From contig NZ_RKHG01000001.1 of the NCBI RefSeq assembly GCF_003752415.1, positions 2,170,001 to 2,234,000 on the forward strand: a DNA stretch of 64,000 bases. Direction: 5' to 3'. Made by a program: the position numbers and the translations under genes. The stretch is from Luteococcus japonicus. Lineage in GTDB: Bacteria; Actinomycetota; Actinomycetes; Propionibacteriales; Propionibacteriaceae. Below, piece by piece: positions 7,386 through 16,014 of the stretch. Every line of letters starts with the position of its first letter. The stretch's first letter is position 1. The notes below the pieces were generated by a model, which was not told the origin of the DNA, made no database searches, and saw only the letters and a list, made by a program, of their open reading frames with translations.

Positions 7386-10159
7386 AGCGTTTGGTGAGGG
7401 GGTTGGGCTCCTTGGTCGTGCTCCTCGCCCTGGTGGCGGGAGCGCCGATGGCGCTGCTTCGAGTGGGGCGGACGGATGCCCTGTCCGGCATTGGCCTGGA
7501 CCAGCTGCTCTTCGTCGCCGACACGGGAGCGGTGCTGCTGCTGGCCCTGACACTGGTGGCCTGGGTTGCATGGTTTGTGGTGGCCGCCAGCGTGATCGCG
7601 GAGGTGGCGGCGTTGCTGAGCCGCGGTCGGATCCGGGTCCGCATCCCCGGAGGCAGCTGGGCACAGCCCACGGTGAGTGCCCTGGTGCTGGCAGTCGCGG
7701 CCATGGTGGCCTCGCCCGTCGGGGCCGCCACCGCCCAGTCCACGGACCGGACAAGCAGTGCACCCGTGGTCGCGAGCGCCACGCGACAGCCGGCAGCCGA
7801 TCCTGTCCGGCCGGCGCCCACCCCACCGGCAGGTGACGAACACGAGGACTCGGTCCACCACCGTGTGGCGGCGGGTGAGGACCTGTGGACCATCGCGGAG
7901 ACCTGGTATGGCGATGGCACCCGCTGGCGGTCCATCGCGTCGGCCAATGACCTGGACCCGGAGGCGGTCCTGCCCGTGGGGATAGTGCTCCGCCTCGACG
8001 GTGTGACGTCCCGCCCCACCTCCGAGCCCATGCCCGAGGAAGTGGCCGTCGTCGTGCGTCCCGGAGACACCCTCAGTTCCCTGGCCCAGGAACATCTCGG
8101 GGACTCCGCGCGATGGCCGGAGATCCAAGCAGCGAATGCCACACGCGTCGTTGACCCCGACGTGATCCGGCCCGGCTGGCGCCTGGTCCTGCCCGCCGTC
8201 GCCCCCGAGGGGACAGCTCTCGGAGCCGCCGCCTCACAGGGCCCGGCCGCCACGAAGGATCCGGTGCAGCGGGTGCCCACGGCTCCTGCGGCGCCCGTCT
8301 CCTCCGCGCCGGCGCAATCCCCGGCCGACGCTCCGGCTTCCATTCCCCACTCGGATCCGGCCCAGCAGGCAGAATCCGCCCCGCCCACCGCACCTGGTCC
8401 GCAGGCAGGACAGACGCTCGGGGCGGAGAAGACCTCCGATTCGCAGGAGCTGGACCCGGCACTGGCCGCGGTCGCAGCCCTGGGAACGCTGACCGCGGCG
8501 GCACTCAGCAGTGCCCTGGTGCTGCGTCGGCGCGCCCAGCTCGCACAACGCCCGGTGGGAAGGCGCATGGTCCTCCCGGAGCCCGAGAGCCTGCACATCG
8601 AGGCGGCACTGGCCCGAACTGCAGCCACCGCCTCCGACGCCCCCGCCCACGCCACCTACGCGGACGTGCTGCTGGGATCCCTCGACGACGGCAGCCCGGT
8701 GCTGCATGACCTCGAGGCCGCCGTCACCACCGTCGTCGTGGGTGAGCCGGACAGGGTGGACCAGGTGGTCGCCGCCGCGGCCACCGGCATTGCGCTCCAA
8801 CCCTGGTCTGCCGAGTCCGGGCTGGTGGTGGCCGGCCGGATGCCATGGATCGATGCTCTCGACGAGCCGCAGGTGCAGTGCGTCGAAGACCTCGAGAGGA
8901 CGGTGGTCCAACTGGAACGCAGCGTTGCCGCCCGTCGTGTTGCGCTGGGCCGGGCGCGGCTCGCTGCCGGGGGCGGGGGCTCCATGGATGAGGTTGACCT
9001 CGCAAGCCTGCGCGAGGATCCGGACCGATGGGATGCCTGGGCACCATTGCTCTTCGTCCTGGCGGAGCGACCCACCACCACCCAGTGGGGTCGCATCGAA
9101 CGATCCCTGTCCGGGTCACCCGTCGGCATCAGCGTGCTCGCGGCCGGAGCGCAGGTCGCCGAGGGCACCCCTCCCCACGCCGGGGAGGTGGTCGAAGTAC
9201 ACGGCGAGGTGGCCAGCCTGCGTGGCACCGGAGTCCGCTTCACCCCACACCTGCTCGACGCCACGGCGCGCCGGGCGCTCGTCGACCTCTTTGAGACCAC
9301 CGCCGCAGCCCGCACGACGCCGGCGCCCTGGTGGTCACATGACGAGGACCTGCCCCCCAATCTCACGCTGTTCAACCGGCGTCGCCCAACCACCCACGAA
9401 GACCAGGAGGCGCCGGTGGACCCCACGGCCTTCAACCACCCCACGCTGCTACTGCTCGGCCCGGTGGACCTGCAGGGCTGCCGCGGCGAGGCTCCCACCA
9501 GGGCTCGTCGGCAGTGCGTCGAGTACGCCGCCTGGATCCAACAACACCCGGGGCGCACCTCGAGCCAGATGGCCCGCGAACTGATGGTGGCCGAGACCAC
9601 CCGCCGTTCCAACATGAGCCGGCTGCGCAACTGGCTCGGGACCGATCCCGACGGCCAGCTCTACCTCCCCGACGCCTATTCGGGCCGCATCGAGCTGCAT
9701 CCCGCCGTCACCAGCGACTGGGAACACCTCCAGCTGCTGATCGGTACCTGGATCAACCGCACCAGCACCGACGGACTCGTCGAGGCCCTTGGCATGGTGC
9801 GCGGTGCGCCACTGGCCGACGCAGCGCCGGGGCAGTGGCACTGGGCGGAGGAGATGCGCACGGACATGGCCTCGGTGGCCCGCGACATCGGCCTGGTGCT
9901 CGCCGAAAGGGCGTTGGCAGAGCTGGACCTGGACCTCGCCCGCTGGGCCGTCAATCGGGCCCTGCGGGCAGCGCCAGGCGATGAACCGCTGATGCGCGCG
10001 CGGATCCGTACCGAACACCTCGCCGGAAACCGGCCCGAGGTGGAACGGCTGGTCCTGCAGACCACCCGGCAGGCCCGCAGCCTGGGGGTCGACCTCGACG
10101 ACGAGACCATCGGCCTGGTCCAGGAGGTGATGGAGGGAAGGCGTCGTGCGCAGGCCTGA
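7382..10159 (+). CDS. Large membrane protein with two LysM repeats and a C-terminal BTAD-like region
   Basis: 925 residues. Membrane segments at about 8-27, 42-75 and 97-120 are followed by two LysM modules (about 158-202, HRVAAGEDLWTIAETWYGDG, and about 222-268, VRPGDTLSSLAQEHLGDSAR) that should bind peptidoglycan. Next come a proline/alanine-rich linker (about 270-360) and another membrane segment (about 362-383). The long C-terminal part includes a winged-helix-like stretch (VAETTRRSNMSRLRNWLG, about 735-760) and a helical BTAD-like tail. Proteins of this plan close Tad loci in several actinobacteria. The membrane topology places the LysM modules and the regulator-like tail on opposite sides. 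The start overlaps the TadE stop. Its job in pilus anchoring or sensing is inferred. Confidence 0.75.
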   Translation: MKRLVRGLGSLVVLLALVAGAPMALLRVGRTDALSGIGLDQLLFVADTGAVLLLALTLVAWVAWFVVAASVIAEVAALLSRGRIRVRIPGGSWAQPTVSALVLAVAAMVASPVGAATAQSTDRTSSAPVVASATRQPAADPVRPAPTPPAGDEHEDSVHHRVAAGEDLWTIAETWYGDGTRWRSIASANDLDPEAVLPVGIVLRLDGVTSRPTSEPMPEEVAVVVRPGDTLSSLAQEHLGDSARWPEIQAANATRVVDPDVIRPGWRLVLPAVAPEGTALGAAASQGPAATKDPVQRVPTAPAAPVSSAPAQSPADAPASIPHSDPAQQAESAPPTAPGPQAGQTLGAEKTSDSQELDPALAAVAALGTLTAAALSSALVLRRRAQLAQRPVGRRMVLPEPESLHIEAALARTAATASDAPAHATYADVLLGSLDDGSPVLHDLEAAVTTVVVGEPDRVDQVVAAAATGIALQPWSAESGLVVAGRMPWIDALDEPQVQCVEDLERTVVQLERSVAARRVALGRARLAAGGGGSMDEVDLASLREDPDRWDAWAPLLFVLAERPTTTQWGRIERSLSGSPVGISVLAAGAQVAEGTPPHAGEVVEVHGEVASLRGTGVRFTPHLLDATARRALVDLFETTAAARTTPAPWWSHDEDLPPNLTLFNRRRPTTHEDQEAPVDPTAFNHPTLLLLGPVDLQGCRGEAPTRARRQCVEYAAWIQQHPGRTSSQMARELMVAETTRRSNMSRLRNWLGTDPDGQLYLPDAYSGRIELHPAVTSDWEHLQLLIGTWINRTSTDGLVEALGMVRGAPLADAAPGQWHWAEEMRTDMASVARDIGLVLAERALAELDLDLARWAVNRALRAAPGDEPLMRARIRTEHLAGNRPEVERLVLQTTRQARSLGVDLDDETIGLVQEVMEGRRRAQA

Positions 10160-10278
10160 CCGCTCTGGTCGGTAACCTCGGGGTGTCGGTCTCCTCATCG
10201 GCGCCATCCGACAACCCGTCGGCTGCCCCGGCATCACGTCAGCCGCGCTCGCGGAGGCCACCAATCGAAGGAAGGCAC

Positions 10279-10671
10279 ATGCGTACCCTCGCCAACATCA
10301 TCTGGTTCCTGATGGCCGGCATCTGGCTCTGGCTCGGCTACGTCGTCGCCGGCATCCTGGCCTGCCTGCTCATCATCACCATCCCGGTTGGTGTCGCCTC
10401 CTTCCGGATGGCGAACCTCGTCGTGTGGCCCTTCGGTCGTACCGCGGTTCCTTCGCCCCACGCGGGTGCCATGACAGGGCTCGCCAATGTGGTCTGGTTC
10501 CTCATCGCCGGATGGTGGCTGGCCGCCCTGCACCTCGTCACCGCCGTCGGGCAGGCGGTCACCATCATCGGCCTGCCCAACGCCTACGTCGCGCTGAAGC
10601 TCATTCCGGTCAGCTGCTTCCCCTTCGGCAAGGAGATCGTGGACAAGCACCAGGCCCAGGCCTGGGGCTGA
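10279..10671 (+). CDS. yccF: YccF domain-containing inner membrane protein
   Basis: 130 residues with a duplicated pattern, TLANIIWFLMAGIWLWLGYV (about 3-22) and GLANVVWFLIAGWWLAALHL (about 69-88), plus the conserved FGKEIV near the end. This is the YccF small membrane protein family, whose biochemical role is not established. ATG 10279 follows GAAGGAAGG at 10267-10275. It ends close to a convergent gene; a 7-bp inverted repeat spans the junction. Confidence 0.85.
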   Translation: MRTLANIIWFLMAGIWLWLGYVVAGILACLLIITIPVGVASFRMANLVVWPFGRTAVPSPHAGAMTGLANVVWFLIAGWWLAALHLVTAVGQAVTIIGLPNAYVALKLIPVSCFPFGKEIVDKHQAQAWG

Positions 10672-10701
10672 GCCGCTCGCCTCGTCCAGCCTGGGGCTCA
10701 G
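10668..10701. terminator. Possible bidirectional terminator between yccF and SGNH gene
   Basis: CTGAGCC at 10668-10674 and GGCTCAG at 10695-10701 are a perfect inverted repeat overlapping both stop codons of convergent genes. There is no T-run, so the call rests on position only. Confidence 0.35.
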
Positions 10702-11390
10702 AGAAGGACCGCCACGGCTTCCGCTCGTCGGCGCAGGCCCGCGTCGCCCGGGTGTAGCCGATCCGCGGCGAAGTCCTCCGGGGTGGTGTCCATCTCCTGC
10801 AGGCTGACGAAGCCGATGTCTCGCTGCGCACACAGTTCCCGGGTCACCGCGTCCAACCGTCGGGCATCCGCGGCGAGCGAGGCGGACAGGGGCCAGCGCA
10901 GCAGCGGGGCACGCCCCATCGGGGGGCACCCGCACACCACCACCCGGCCCGCCTTGCGGGCCAGCAGGTCCAGGACCGCTGCCATCTCCCCGCGCCACTC
11001 AGCCACCGAATGCCTGGCCAGCAGGTCATGCATCCCCACCACCAGCACCGCCACGTCGCTGTGCGCGGGCAGCATGGGCACGAGCCGGTGGTGTACCCGC
11101 AGACTGGAGGCACCTGGTTCTCCGACCACCTGCCAGGAGACCTCGCCGTCGCGCAGAGCGGCCAGACGTCGTGCCAGGATCCCCGGCAGCCCGTCGGCCA
11201 TTGACGTGGCCCCCGCTCCCAGCACCGTCTCGTCGCCCACCAGCACCAGGTGCTGACGTGGACCAGCACCGCCGGCACCCACGACACCGTGCGGCGCATC
11301 GGGTGGCAGCGGCAGCTCGTCGAGCTCGCCGATGGTGCGCTCGCCCTGCCGGACGGCCAACGGGCGCAAGGGTGACAGGTACCAGCTCAT
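10698..11390 (-). CDS. SGNH/GDSL-hydrolase-fold protein lacking the catalytic serine
   Basis: 230 residues with the blocks of the SGNH esterase family in order: block I LVLVGDETVLGAG (48-60), a block III-like VVVGMHDLLARH, and the C-terminal block V ADRLHPGDAG with Asp and His. In active enzymes block I reads GDS and block III reads GxND. Here the nucleophile position is Glu54 and the Asn is His, both confirmed from the nucleotides, while the Asp-His pair is kept. It is therefore probably catalytically dead or altered, acting as a binding protein. ATG 11390 is preferred over a TTG two codons upstream. It is convergent with yccF and divergent from the FMN reductase gene. Confidence 0.7.
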   Translation of the reverse strand: MSWYLSPLRPLAVRQGERTIGELDELPLPPDAPHGVVGAGGAGPRQHLVLVGDETVLGAGATSMADGLPGILARRLAALRDGEVSWQVVGEPGASSLRVHHRLVPMLPAHSDVAVLVVGMHDLLARHSVAEWRGEMAAVLDLLARKAGRVVVCGCPPMGRAPLLRWPLSASLAADARRLDAVTRELCAQRDIGFVSLQEMDTTPEDFAADRLHPGDAGLRRRAEAVAVLL

Positions 11391-11472
11391 GGGCAAACCC
11401 TAGTGATGCAGGAATAATTCGAGGGGATCGCACGGTTACGCCTGTGGTACAGCATTCAACCAAGGAGTGGTC

Positions 11473-12027
11473 ATGAAGATCGGCATCATCGTCGGAAGCA
11501 CCCGTCAGAACCGCGCGGGCAAGCAGATCGGTGAGTGGGTCGCCGCTCGCGCCGAGGTCCGCACCGACGCCACCTTCGAGCTGGTGGACCTGGCTGACTT
11601 CAACCTGCCCTTCATGACCAGCCCCGTGCCCCCGGCCGCCCTCGGCAAGCAGTACCCGGAGCCCGAGATCCAGGCGTGGAGCAAGAAGATCGACGAGTTC
11701 GACGGCTTCATCCTCGTCACCCCCGAGTACAACCACGGCGTGCCCGCGGCCTTCAAGAATGCCGTCGACGTCCTGGGCTCCGAATGGATGAAGAAGGCCG
11801 TCGGCTTCGTCTCCTATGGCGCCGACGGAGGCGTGCGGGCCGTGGAGAACTGGCGCGTCATCCTGGCCAACTTCAACATCTATGACATCCGCAATGCCGT
11901 GAGCATCAACATCTTCACCGAGATGAGCGACGGCGCCTTCAGCCCCAACGAGCGCCGCGCCGCCGAGGTCAAGGACCTGCTGGACACCCTCGTCCCGGCC
12001 GCCCAGGCCATGGCCACCCTGCGCTGA
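11473..12027 (+). CDS. NAD(P)H-dependent FMN reductase family protein
   Basis: 184-residue flavodoxin-fold reductase: the phosphate-binding loop GSTRQNRAGKQI at about 8-19, and the FMN contact PEYNHGVPAAFKNAVD (about 82-97) typical of the ArsH/SsuE/YieF-type NADPH-dependent FMN reductase superfamily. Such enzymes reduce FMN, quinones or azo compounds. The physiological substrate cannot be read from sequence. AAGGAG at 11462-11467 fixes ATG 11473. Confidence 0.88.
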   Translation: MKIGIIVGSTRQNRAGKQIGEWVAARAEVRTDATFELVDLADFNLPFMTSPVPPAALGKQYPEPEIQAWSKKIDEFDGFILVTPEYNHGVPAAFKNAVDVLGSEWMKKAVGFVSYGADGGVRAVENWRVILANFNIYDIRNAVSINIFTEMSDGAFSPNERRAAEVKDLLDTLVPAAQAMATLR

Positions 12028-12045
12028 CCTGACCCCGGCAGCACC

Positions 12046-12876
12046 TCAGCGGGCCCTCGACACCAGGCTCTCGGCGATCTCGCCGGCCAGGTGCGGGGGC
12101 CTGCCTTCGTAGTAGACCCGGGTCCGCGGGTTTGCGAAGAGCGCCGACTGGGCCAGCACCATGTGGAGCTGGTGCAGGGGGATGAGCTCGCGCCACTCCT
12201 CGTCGGGCCGGTAGACCTCCGCCCAGCCGGCCTCGATCGCCTCCAGCAACGGCGCCTTGAACAGCCGCAGGGTCGCCAGGTCCGTGAGTGCGTGTCCGCC
12301 ATGGGCCGCGGGGCGGGAGGTGACGACGCCGGACTCGGTGAAGGCTACGGTTCCGCGCCACAGATCGCCGTGGATCCGGGACGCACCGCGATGATCGTCG
12401 AAGGCACCGTCGCGCAGCAGCTCACACAGCCGCTCCAGGTGTCCCATTGATGCCGGGTCCAAGGACTCCGACTCCAGGGCCGCGCGCGCGGCCGGCATCA
12501 GCCGATGGGTGGCGTAGAAATCACCCCAGCTGCTGGGCACCTGCTGCGGAGACGACAGGGACAGTGGCTGGGCATCCAGGAAACCGTCGCCCTCCCACCC
12601 GGGCGGTGCGGCGCCGAAACCCGCGGCACCCGCCAGATGGGTGGTGGCAAGGCGCCGGCCGAAGTCCTCCGCGGCGGCCACCGTCCGGTGGTGGGGCATT
12701 CGTGCGGGCAGTCGAGTGGCCACCTGGATCCCGCCGGGGACGGCGTCGAGCCAGGCCAGACCAGCGGCGCGCCACTGTTCCGGCCCACGCGGCGGCGGGC
12801 TGGGAACCCGCTTGCGGGACTTCCTGGCGGCCTTCTTCGCGGACGCGTGGCTCTTCGTTGACTTCTTCTTGCCCAT
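12046..12876 (-). CDS. Fructosamine-kinase-fold protein with altered catalytic residues
   Basis: 276 residues. The sequence follows the fructosamine/ketosamine-3-kinase fold (AMPKs, aminoglycoside-phosphotransferase-like): FGRRLATTHLAGA with FGAAPPGWEGDGFLD, then the catalytic loop RIHGDLWRGT (about 167-176), and the metal loop SRPAAHGGHALTDLATLRLF (from about 187). Family members read HGDLWSGN and (D)PAxYGGHxExDLA. Here the metal-binding Asn is Thr176 and the DFG-equivalent Asp is Arg188; the nucleotides support both. Asp171 is kept. A lysine-rich tail (MGKKKSTKSHASAKK) is added at the N-terminus. It overlaps the upstream membrane protein by ATGA. A pseudokinase is the likeliest reading. Confidence 0.75.
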   Translation of the reverse strand: MGKKKSTKSHASAKKAARKSRKRVPSPPPRGPEQWRAAGLAWLDAVPGGIQVATRLPARMPHHRTVAAAEDFGRRLATTHLAGAAGFGAAPPGWEGDGFLDAQPLSLSSPQQVPSSWGDFYATHRLMPAARAALESESLDPASMGHLERLCELLRDGAFDDHRGASRIHGDLWRGTVAFTESGVVTSRPAAHGGHALTDLATLRLFKAPLLEAIEAGWAEVYRPDEEWRELIPLHQLHMVLAQSALFANPRTRVYYEGRPPHLAGEIAESLVSRAR

Positions 12877-13271
12877 CAGGCGATCCCGAAGGAGAGCGAG
12901 CCGAACAGGACGCACAGGACGCTGCCCACACAGCCGAGCACCGCGCATACCCACGCCTGGTTGTGGCCCCGCCGGGCGCGCAGGATGCTGGCAACCGACG
13001 TGAGTGCCGTGACCACGCCCGGGCCCACCACCATCAGCGCCAACGCCAGCTGGTCTCCTGATGGTGCTGGGCAGCCGGTGGGGCATGGACGGGCCGTGCG
13101 GGCGGCCGCGATCCCGAGCATCGTGGACCCGATGCCGAAGAGCAGGGAGGTCACGACGGCCATCGTCACGGGCAGGTAGCGGGTGGAGGTGAGTTGCTGG
13201 AGTGCTCCGGCGTCGCGCGTCAGGTCGTCTGGCGTGCGGCCAGACAACAACTGATCGTTCGACTCGGTCAT
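12876..13271 (-). CDS. Small membrane protein, unknown function
   Basis: 131 residues: a charged N-terminus of about 30 residues, then three probable membrane segments (about 36-55, 73-95, 106-128). A small extracytoplasmic loop contains CPTGCPAP. No family is recognised. It is translationally coupled to the pseudokinase-like gene (ATGA overlap at 12874-12878), which suggests that the two proteins act together, perhaps with the basic tail of the kinase-like protein at the membrane. Confidence 0.65.
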   Translation of the reverse strand: MTESNDQLLSGRTPDDLTRDAGALQQLTSTRYLPVTMAVVTSLLFGIGSTMLGIAAARTARPCPTGCPAPSGDQLALALMVVGPGVVTALTSVASILRARRGHNQAWVCAVLGCVGSVLCVLFGSLSFGIA

Positions 13272-13347
13272 ACGTCCATTCTAGGCGGGGTGGCCCGGGC
13301 TGGTGAATTCCACCAGTAGACGGGATTCTGCCGGATGGAAGGGGCAA

Positions 13348-15396
13348 TCACGACGCGATGTTTGCCGGGCGCAGCTTTCGGGGCCACCAGAAGCGATCTC
13401 CCAGCACCAGGGCCAGGGACGGCACCAGCACCGTGCGCACCACCAGGGTGTCCAGCAGCACGCCGATGAAGATCACGACGCCCAACTGCGCCAGAACCAC
13501 CAGCGGCAGGACGCCCAGGACCGCGAAGACGGCCGCCAGCAGGATGCCGGCGCTGGTGATCACGCCACCGGTGGCCGTCAACGAGCGCAGCATCCCTCGT
13601 CGGGAGCCGTGCTGCTCGGCCTCCTCACGCGCCCTCGTGACCAGGAAGATGTTGTAGTCCACGCCCAGGGCCACCAGGAAGACGAAGGCGTACAGCGGTA
13701 CCTGCCCGTCCATCCGCTCGAAGCCGAGCACGCCGGTGAAGGCCCACCAGCCCAGGCCCAGCGCGGCCCCATAGGTGAGCAGCACGGTGCCCACGAGGAC
13801 AACAGGAGCCACCAGGGAACGCAGCAGCAGTACCAGGGCGGCGAAGACCAGGCCCAGTACGACGGGGAAGATCACGCGTCGGTCCGTGGAGTTGCCGTCG
13901 GCCTTGTCCAGCCGCTGCGCCTCGCTGCCCCCGACGTGGGTGGACGCCAGTCCGTCCAGCGCCGAGCGGATCTCGCGCACCCGCTGCCCTGCGGCGGCGC
14001 TGCCAGGCTCGTCGGTGGTCACCACCTGGATCTCGACGACCTCGGTGCCGGTGACCGTCGGGCGCACGCTGCTCACGCCGTCCATCCCCTGCAGACGCTG
14101 GGTGACGGCGCCCACCTGCGACGGCGGCGTGGACACCAGGACGGGGTTGGCGGAGCCTGCCGGGAAGGACTCGGCCAGCCGCTGGGCGGCGACGATGGAC
14201 TCGGGCTTCTTGAGGAACTGGTCCGCGTCGCCCAGGCCGATCCGGATGGAGCCCATGCCAAGGGCGGCCAGGAGCAGCACCAGGGTGGAGACGATGGCCA
14301 CGGTCACCGGCCGACCCTCGACGAAACGTCCCACCTTGGCCCAGACGGAGTTGGCCTCGGTCGCGGCCGTCTCGCCGTCGTGCGGCACCCGGGGCCAGAA
14401 GATCCACCGGCCGAAGGTCACCAGCGCGCCGGGCAGCACCAGCAGCACGAAGGTGGCGGCCACCAGCACCCCCACGGCACAGGCCACGCCGAGCCCGCGG
14501 GTGGCGGGGAAGACCGACAGCAACAGGGTGAGCAGGCCGACGAAGACGGTGGCGGCGCTGGCCACGACCGGTTCGACGGTGCGCCGGGCGGCCACCCGCA
14601 TGGCGTCATGGCGGCTGGGGTGACGGCGCAATTCGTCGCGGTAGCGGCTGATCAGCAGCAGCGCGTAGTCGGTGCCCGCGCCGAAGACCAGCACCGAGAG
14701 GATCCCGGTGGTCGACTCGTCCCAGGCCAGGTTGAAGCGGTTCAGTACGTGCGTGGCGAGCACGGCGGCCAGTCGGTCGGCGACGCCGACCACGGTCAAC
14801 GGCACCAGCCAGAGCCACGGGGAGCGGTAGGTGACGACCAGCAGGATGGCGACCACCAGCGCGGTGGTGGCCAGCAGCTTGAAGTTCGCGCCGTCGAAGA
14901 CGGCTCCCAGGTCCGTCTGGATGGCTGCGGGGCCGGTCACCTGGGCGGTGATGCCGTCGGGCAGCCCGCTGGAGGCCTGCTCGCGCAGTTCGCCGACGCC
15001 CTGCTTCAGTTCCGCGGCCCCGACGCCGTCCACGGTCACCGGCACGAGGACCGCGGTGCCGTCCTCGCTGGGGATCACCGGTGGCTTGGGCAGTCCGGTG
15101 ATCTGCCCGGCCTTGGCGGCCAGCTTGCCGAGGGTCGCCGGCGCCATCTTCTCCTGGCTGCTGAACAGCACCATCGCCTGGCTGGAGGACTTGTCCGGCA
15201 GGGATTCCTGGGCCTTGGCGAAGGCTGCGGAGTCGCTGCCGGCGGGCAGGGAGTCGAGGCTGGTGCGGTGTGACTCCGCGTCACCCAGGCCGCCGGCCAC
15301 TGCCAGGCCGATGAACAACAGCAGGAGTGCCAAGAGTGATGACGCGTGGCGACGCAGCCAGGGCTGCCGGGTGGGTGCTGGGGAAGCCGATGACAT
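13348..15396 (-). CDS. MMPL/RND family exporter
   Basis: 682 residues with twelve membrane segments in two halves, each with a large extracellular loop after its first segment: TM1 about 16-35 (SLLALLLLFIGLAVAGGL), and a second group around GRPVTVAIVSTLVLLL. The family proton-relay regions are present in each half (VFGAGTDYALLLISRYRDEL and VALGVDYNIFLVTRAREE). The length suits the drug/lipid exporters of the YdfJ/MmpL group. ATG 15396 has GAGGTG upstream; a long open frame further upstream is antisense to the MarR gene and was ignored. It is divergent from the MarR regulator, which probably controls it. Confidence 0.9.
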   Translation of the reverse strand: MSSASPAPTRQPWLRRHASSLLALLLLFIGLAVAGGLGDAESHRTSLDSLPAGSDSAAFAKAQESLPDKSSSQAMVLFSSQEKMAPATLGKLAAKAGQITGLPKPPVIPSEDGTAVLVPVTVDGVGAAELKQGVGELREQASSGLPDGITAQVTGPAAIQTDLGAVFDGANFKLLATTALVVAILLVVTYRSPWLWLVPLTVVGVADRLAAVLATHVLNRFNLAWDESTTGILSVLVFGAGTDYALLLISRYRDELRRHPSRHDAMRVAARRTVEPVVASAATVFVGLLTLLLSVFPATRGLGVACAVGVLVAATFVLLVLPGALVTFGRWIFWPRVPHDGETAATEANSVWAKVGRFVEGRPVTVAIVSTLVLLLAALGMGSIRIGLGDADQFLKKPESIVAAQRLAESFPAGSANPVLVSTPPSQVGAVTQRLQGMDGVSSVRPTVTGTEVVEIQVVTTDEPGSAAAGQRVREIRSALDGLASTHVGGSEAQRLDKADGNSTDRRVIFPVVLGLVFAALVLLLRSLVAPVVLVGTVLLTYGAALGLGWWAFTGVLGFERMDGQVPLYAFVFLVALGVDYNIFLVTRAREEAEQHGSRRGMLRSLTATGGVITSAGILLAAVFAVLGVLPLVVLAQLGVVIFIGVLLDTLVVRTVLVPSLALVLGDRFWWPRKLRPANIAS

Positions 15397-15546
15397 GGGC
15401 ACACCTCGGTGTAGTAAATGAAACGTATTATTAATAAGATTAATCATAGAGCGGGTGGGAACGCAACAGCCCTGCCCGGCGGCAACCCGTGGATGCGATG
15501 ATGGGGCGGATGCGTCCGCGGTGGACGGTGAGTGGAGGAGTGGACG
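15397..15546. promoter_or_regulatory. Divergent mmpL/marR promoter with AT-rich palindrome
   Basis: A sharply AT-rich patch (15415-15447) in otherwise GC-rich DNA contains the perfect palindrome TTATTAATAA at 15428-15437, flanked by TTAAT repeats. It lies about 32 bp upstream of the mmpL start and about 110 bp upstream of the marR start, a typical place for a MarR operator that would control both genes. Confidence 0.55.
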
Positions 15547-16014
15547 ATGGGGGACAGAGGCCACGGGGCAGTGCGCGCCGTCGTCCCGGACTGGGAGCCC
15601 TCGCCGGCCCTGGAAGCGCTCGACGAGCTCGTCCAGGTCTCGGCCGCGTCCATGCCCGCGGTCGCCCGGCGCGCCCAGCTCAGCGAGAGCGAGCTGCACG
15701 CCCTGCGACACCTGATGAAGGATGACCTGGGTCCCGCCGACCTCGCTCGCCTGCTGGGCGTCACCGCCGCCGCCGCGACGGGAATCGTGGACCGCCTGGA
15801 GGCGCACGGTCATGTGGAGCGTCGGCCGCACCCCAGCGATCGTCGGCGCACCATGGTGGACCTCACGCCGTCCGGTCGCACCCAGGCCATTGGCCTGCTG
15901 GCACCCATGTTCCGCTCGCTGGCCGAGGCCGATGCGGAACTGTCCGACGAGGAGCGAGCCGTGGTGACCCGCTTCCTGAGGCAGGCCACCGTGGCGATGC
16001 GGCAGGTGATGTGA
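15547..16014 (+). CDS. MarR family regulator
   Basis: 155 residues with a MarR winged helix: LSESELHALRHLMKDDLGPADLARLLGVTAAAATGIVDRLEAHG (about 44-87), followed by the wing VERRPHPSDRRRTMVDLT. MarR proteins repress by binding palindromes and are released by small ligands. ATG 15547 follows GGAGGAG. The gene is divergent from the MMPL exporter, and its stop overlaps the next start (TGATG), so the panE-like gene may be co-transcribed. Confidence 0.88.
   Translation: MGDRGHGAVRAVVPDWEPSPALEALDELVQVSAASMPAVARRAQLSESELHALRHLMKDDLGPADLARLLGVTAAAATGIVDRLEAHGHVERRPHPSDRRRTMVDLTPSGRTQAIGLLAPMFRSLAEADAELSDEERAVVTRFLRQATVAMRQVM

Noticed and set aside
13303-15273. 656-codon plus-strand open frame
   Set aside because: It is antisense to the MMPL exporter; the translation is rich in Gly, His, Gln and Asp, without domain signatures, the usual mirror of a GC-rich gene.
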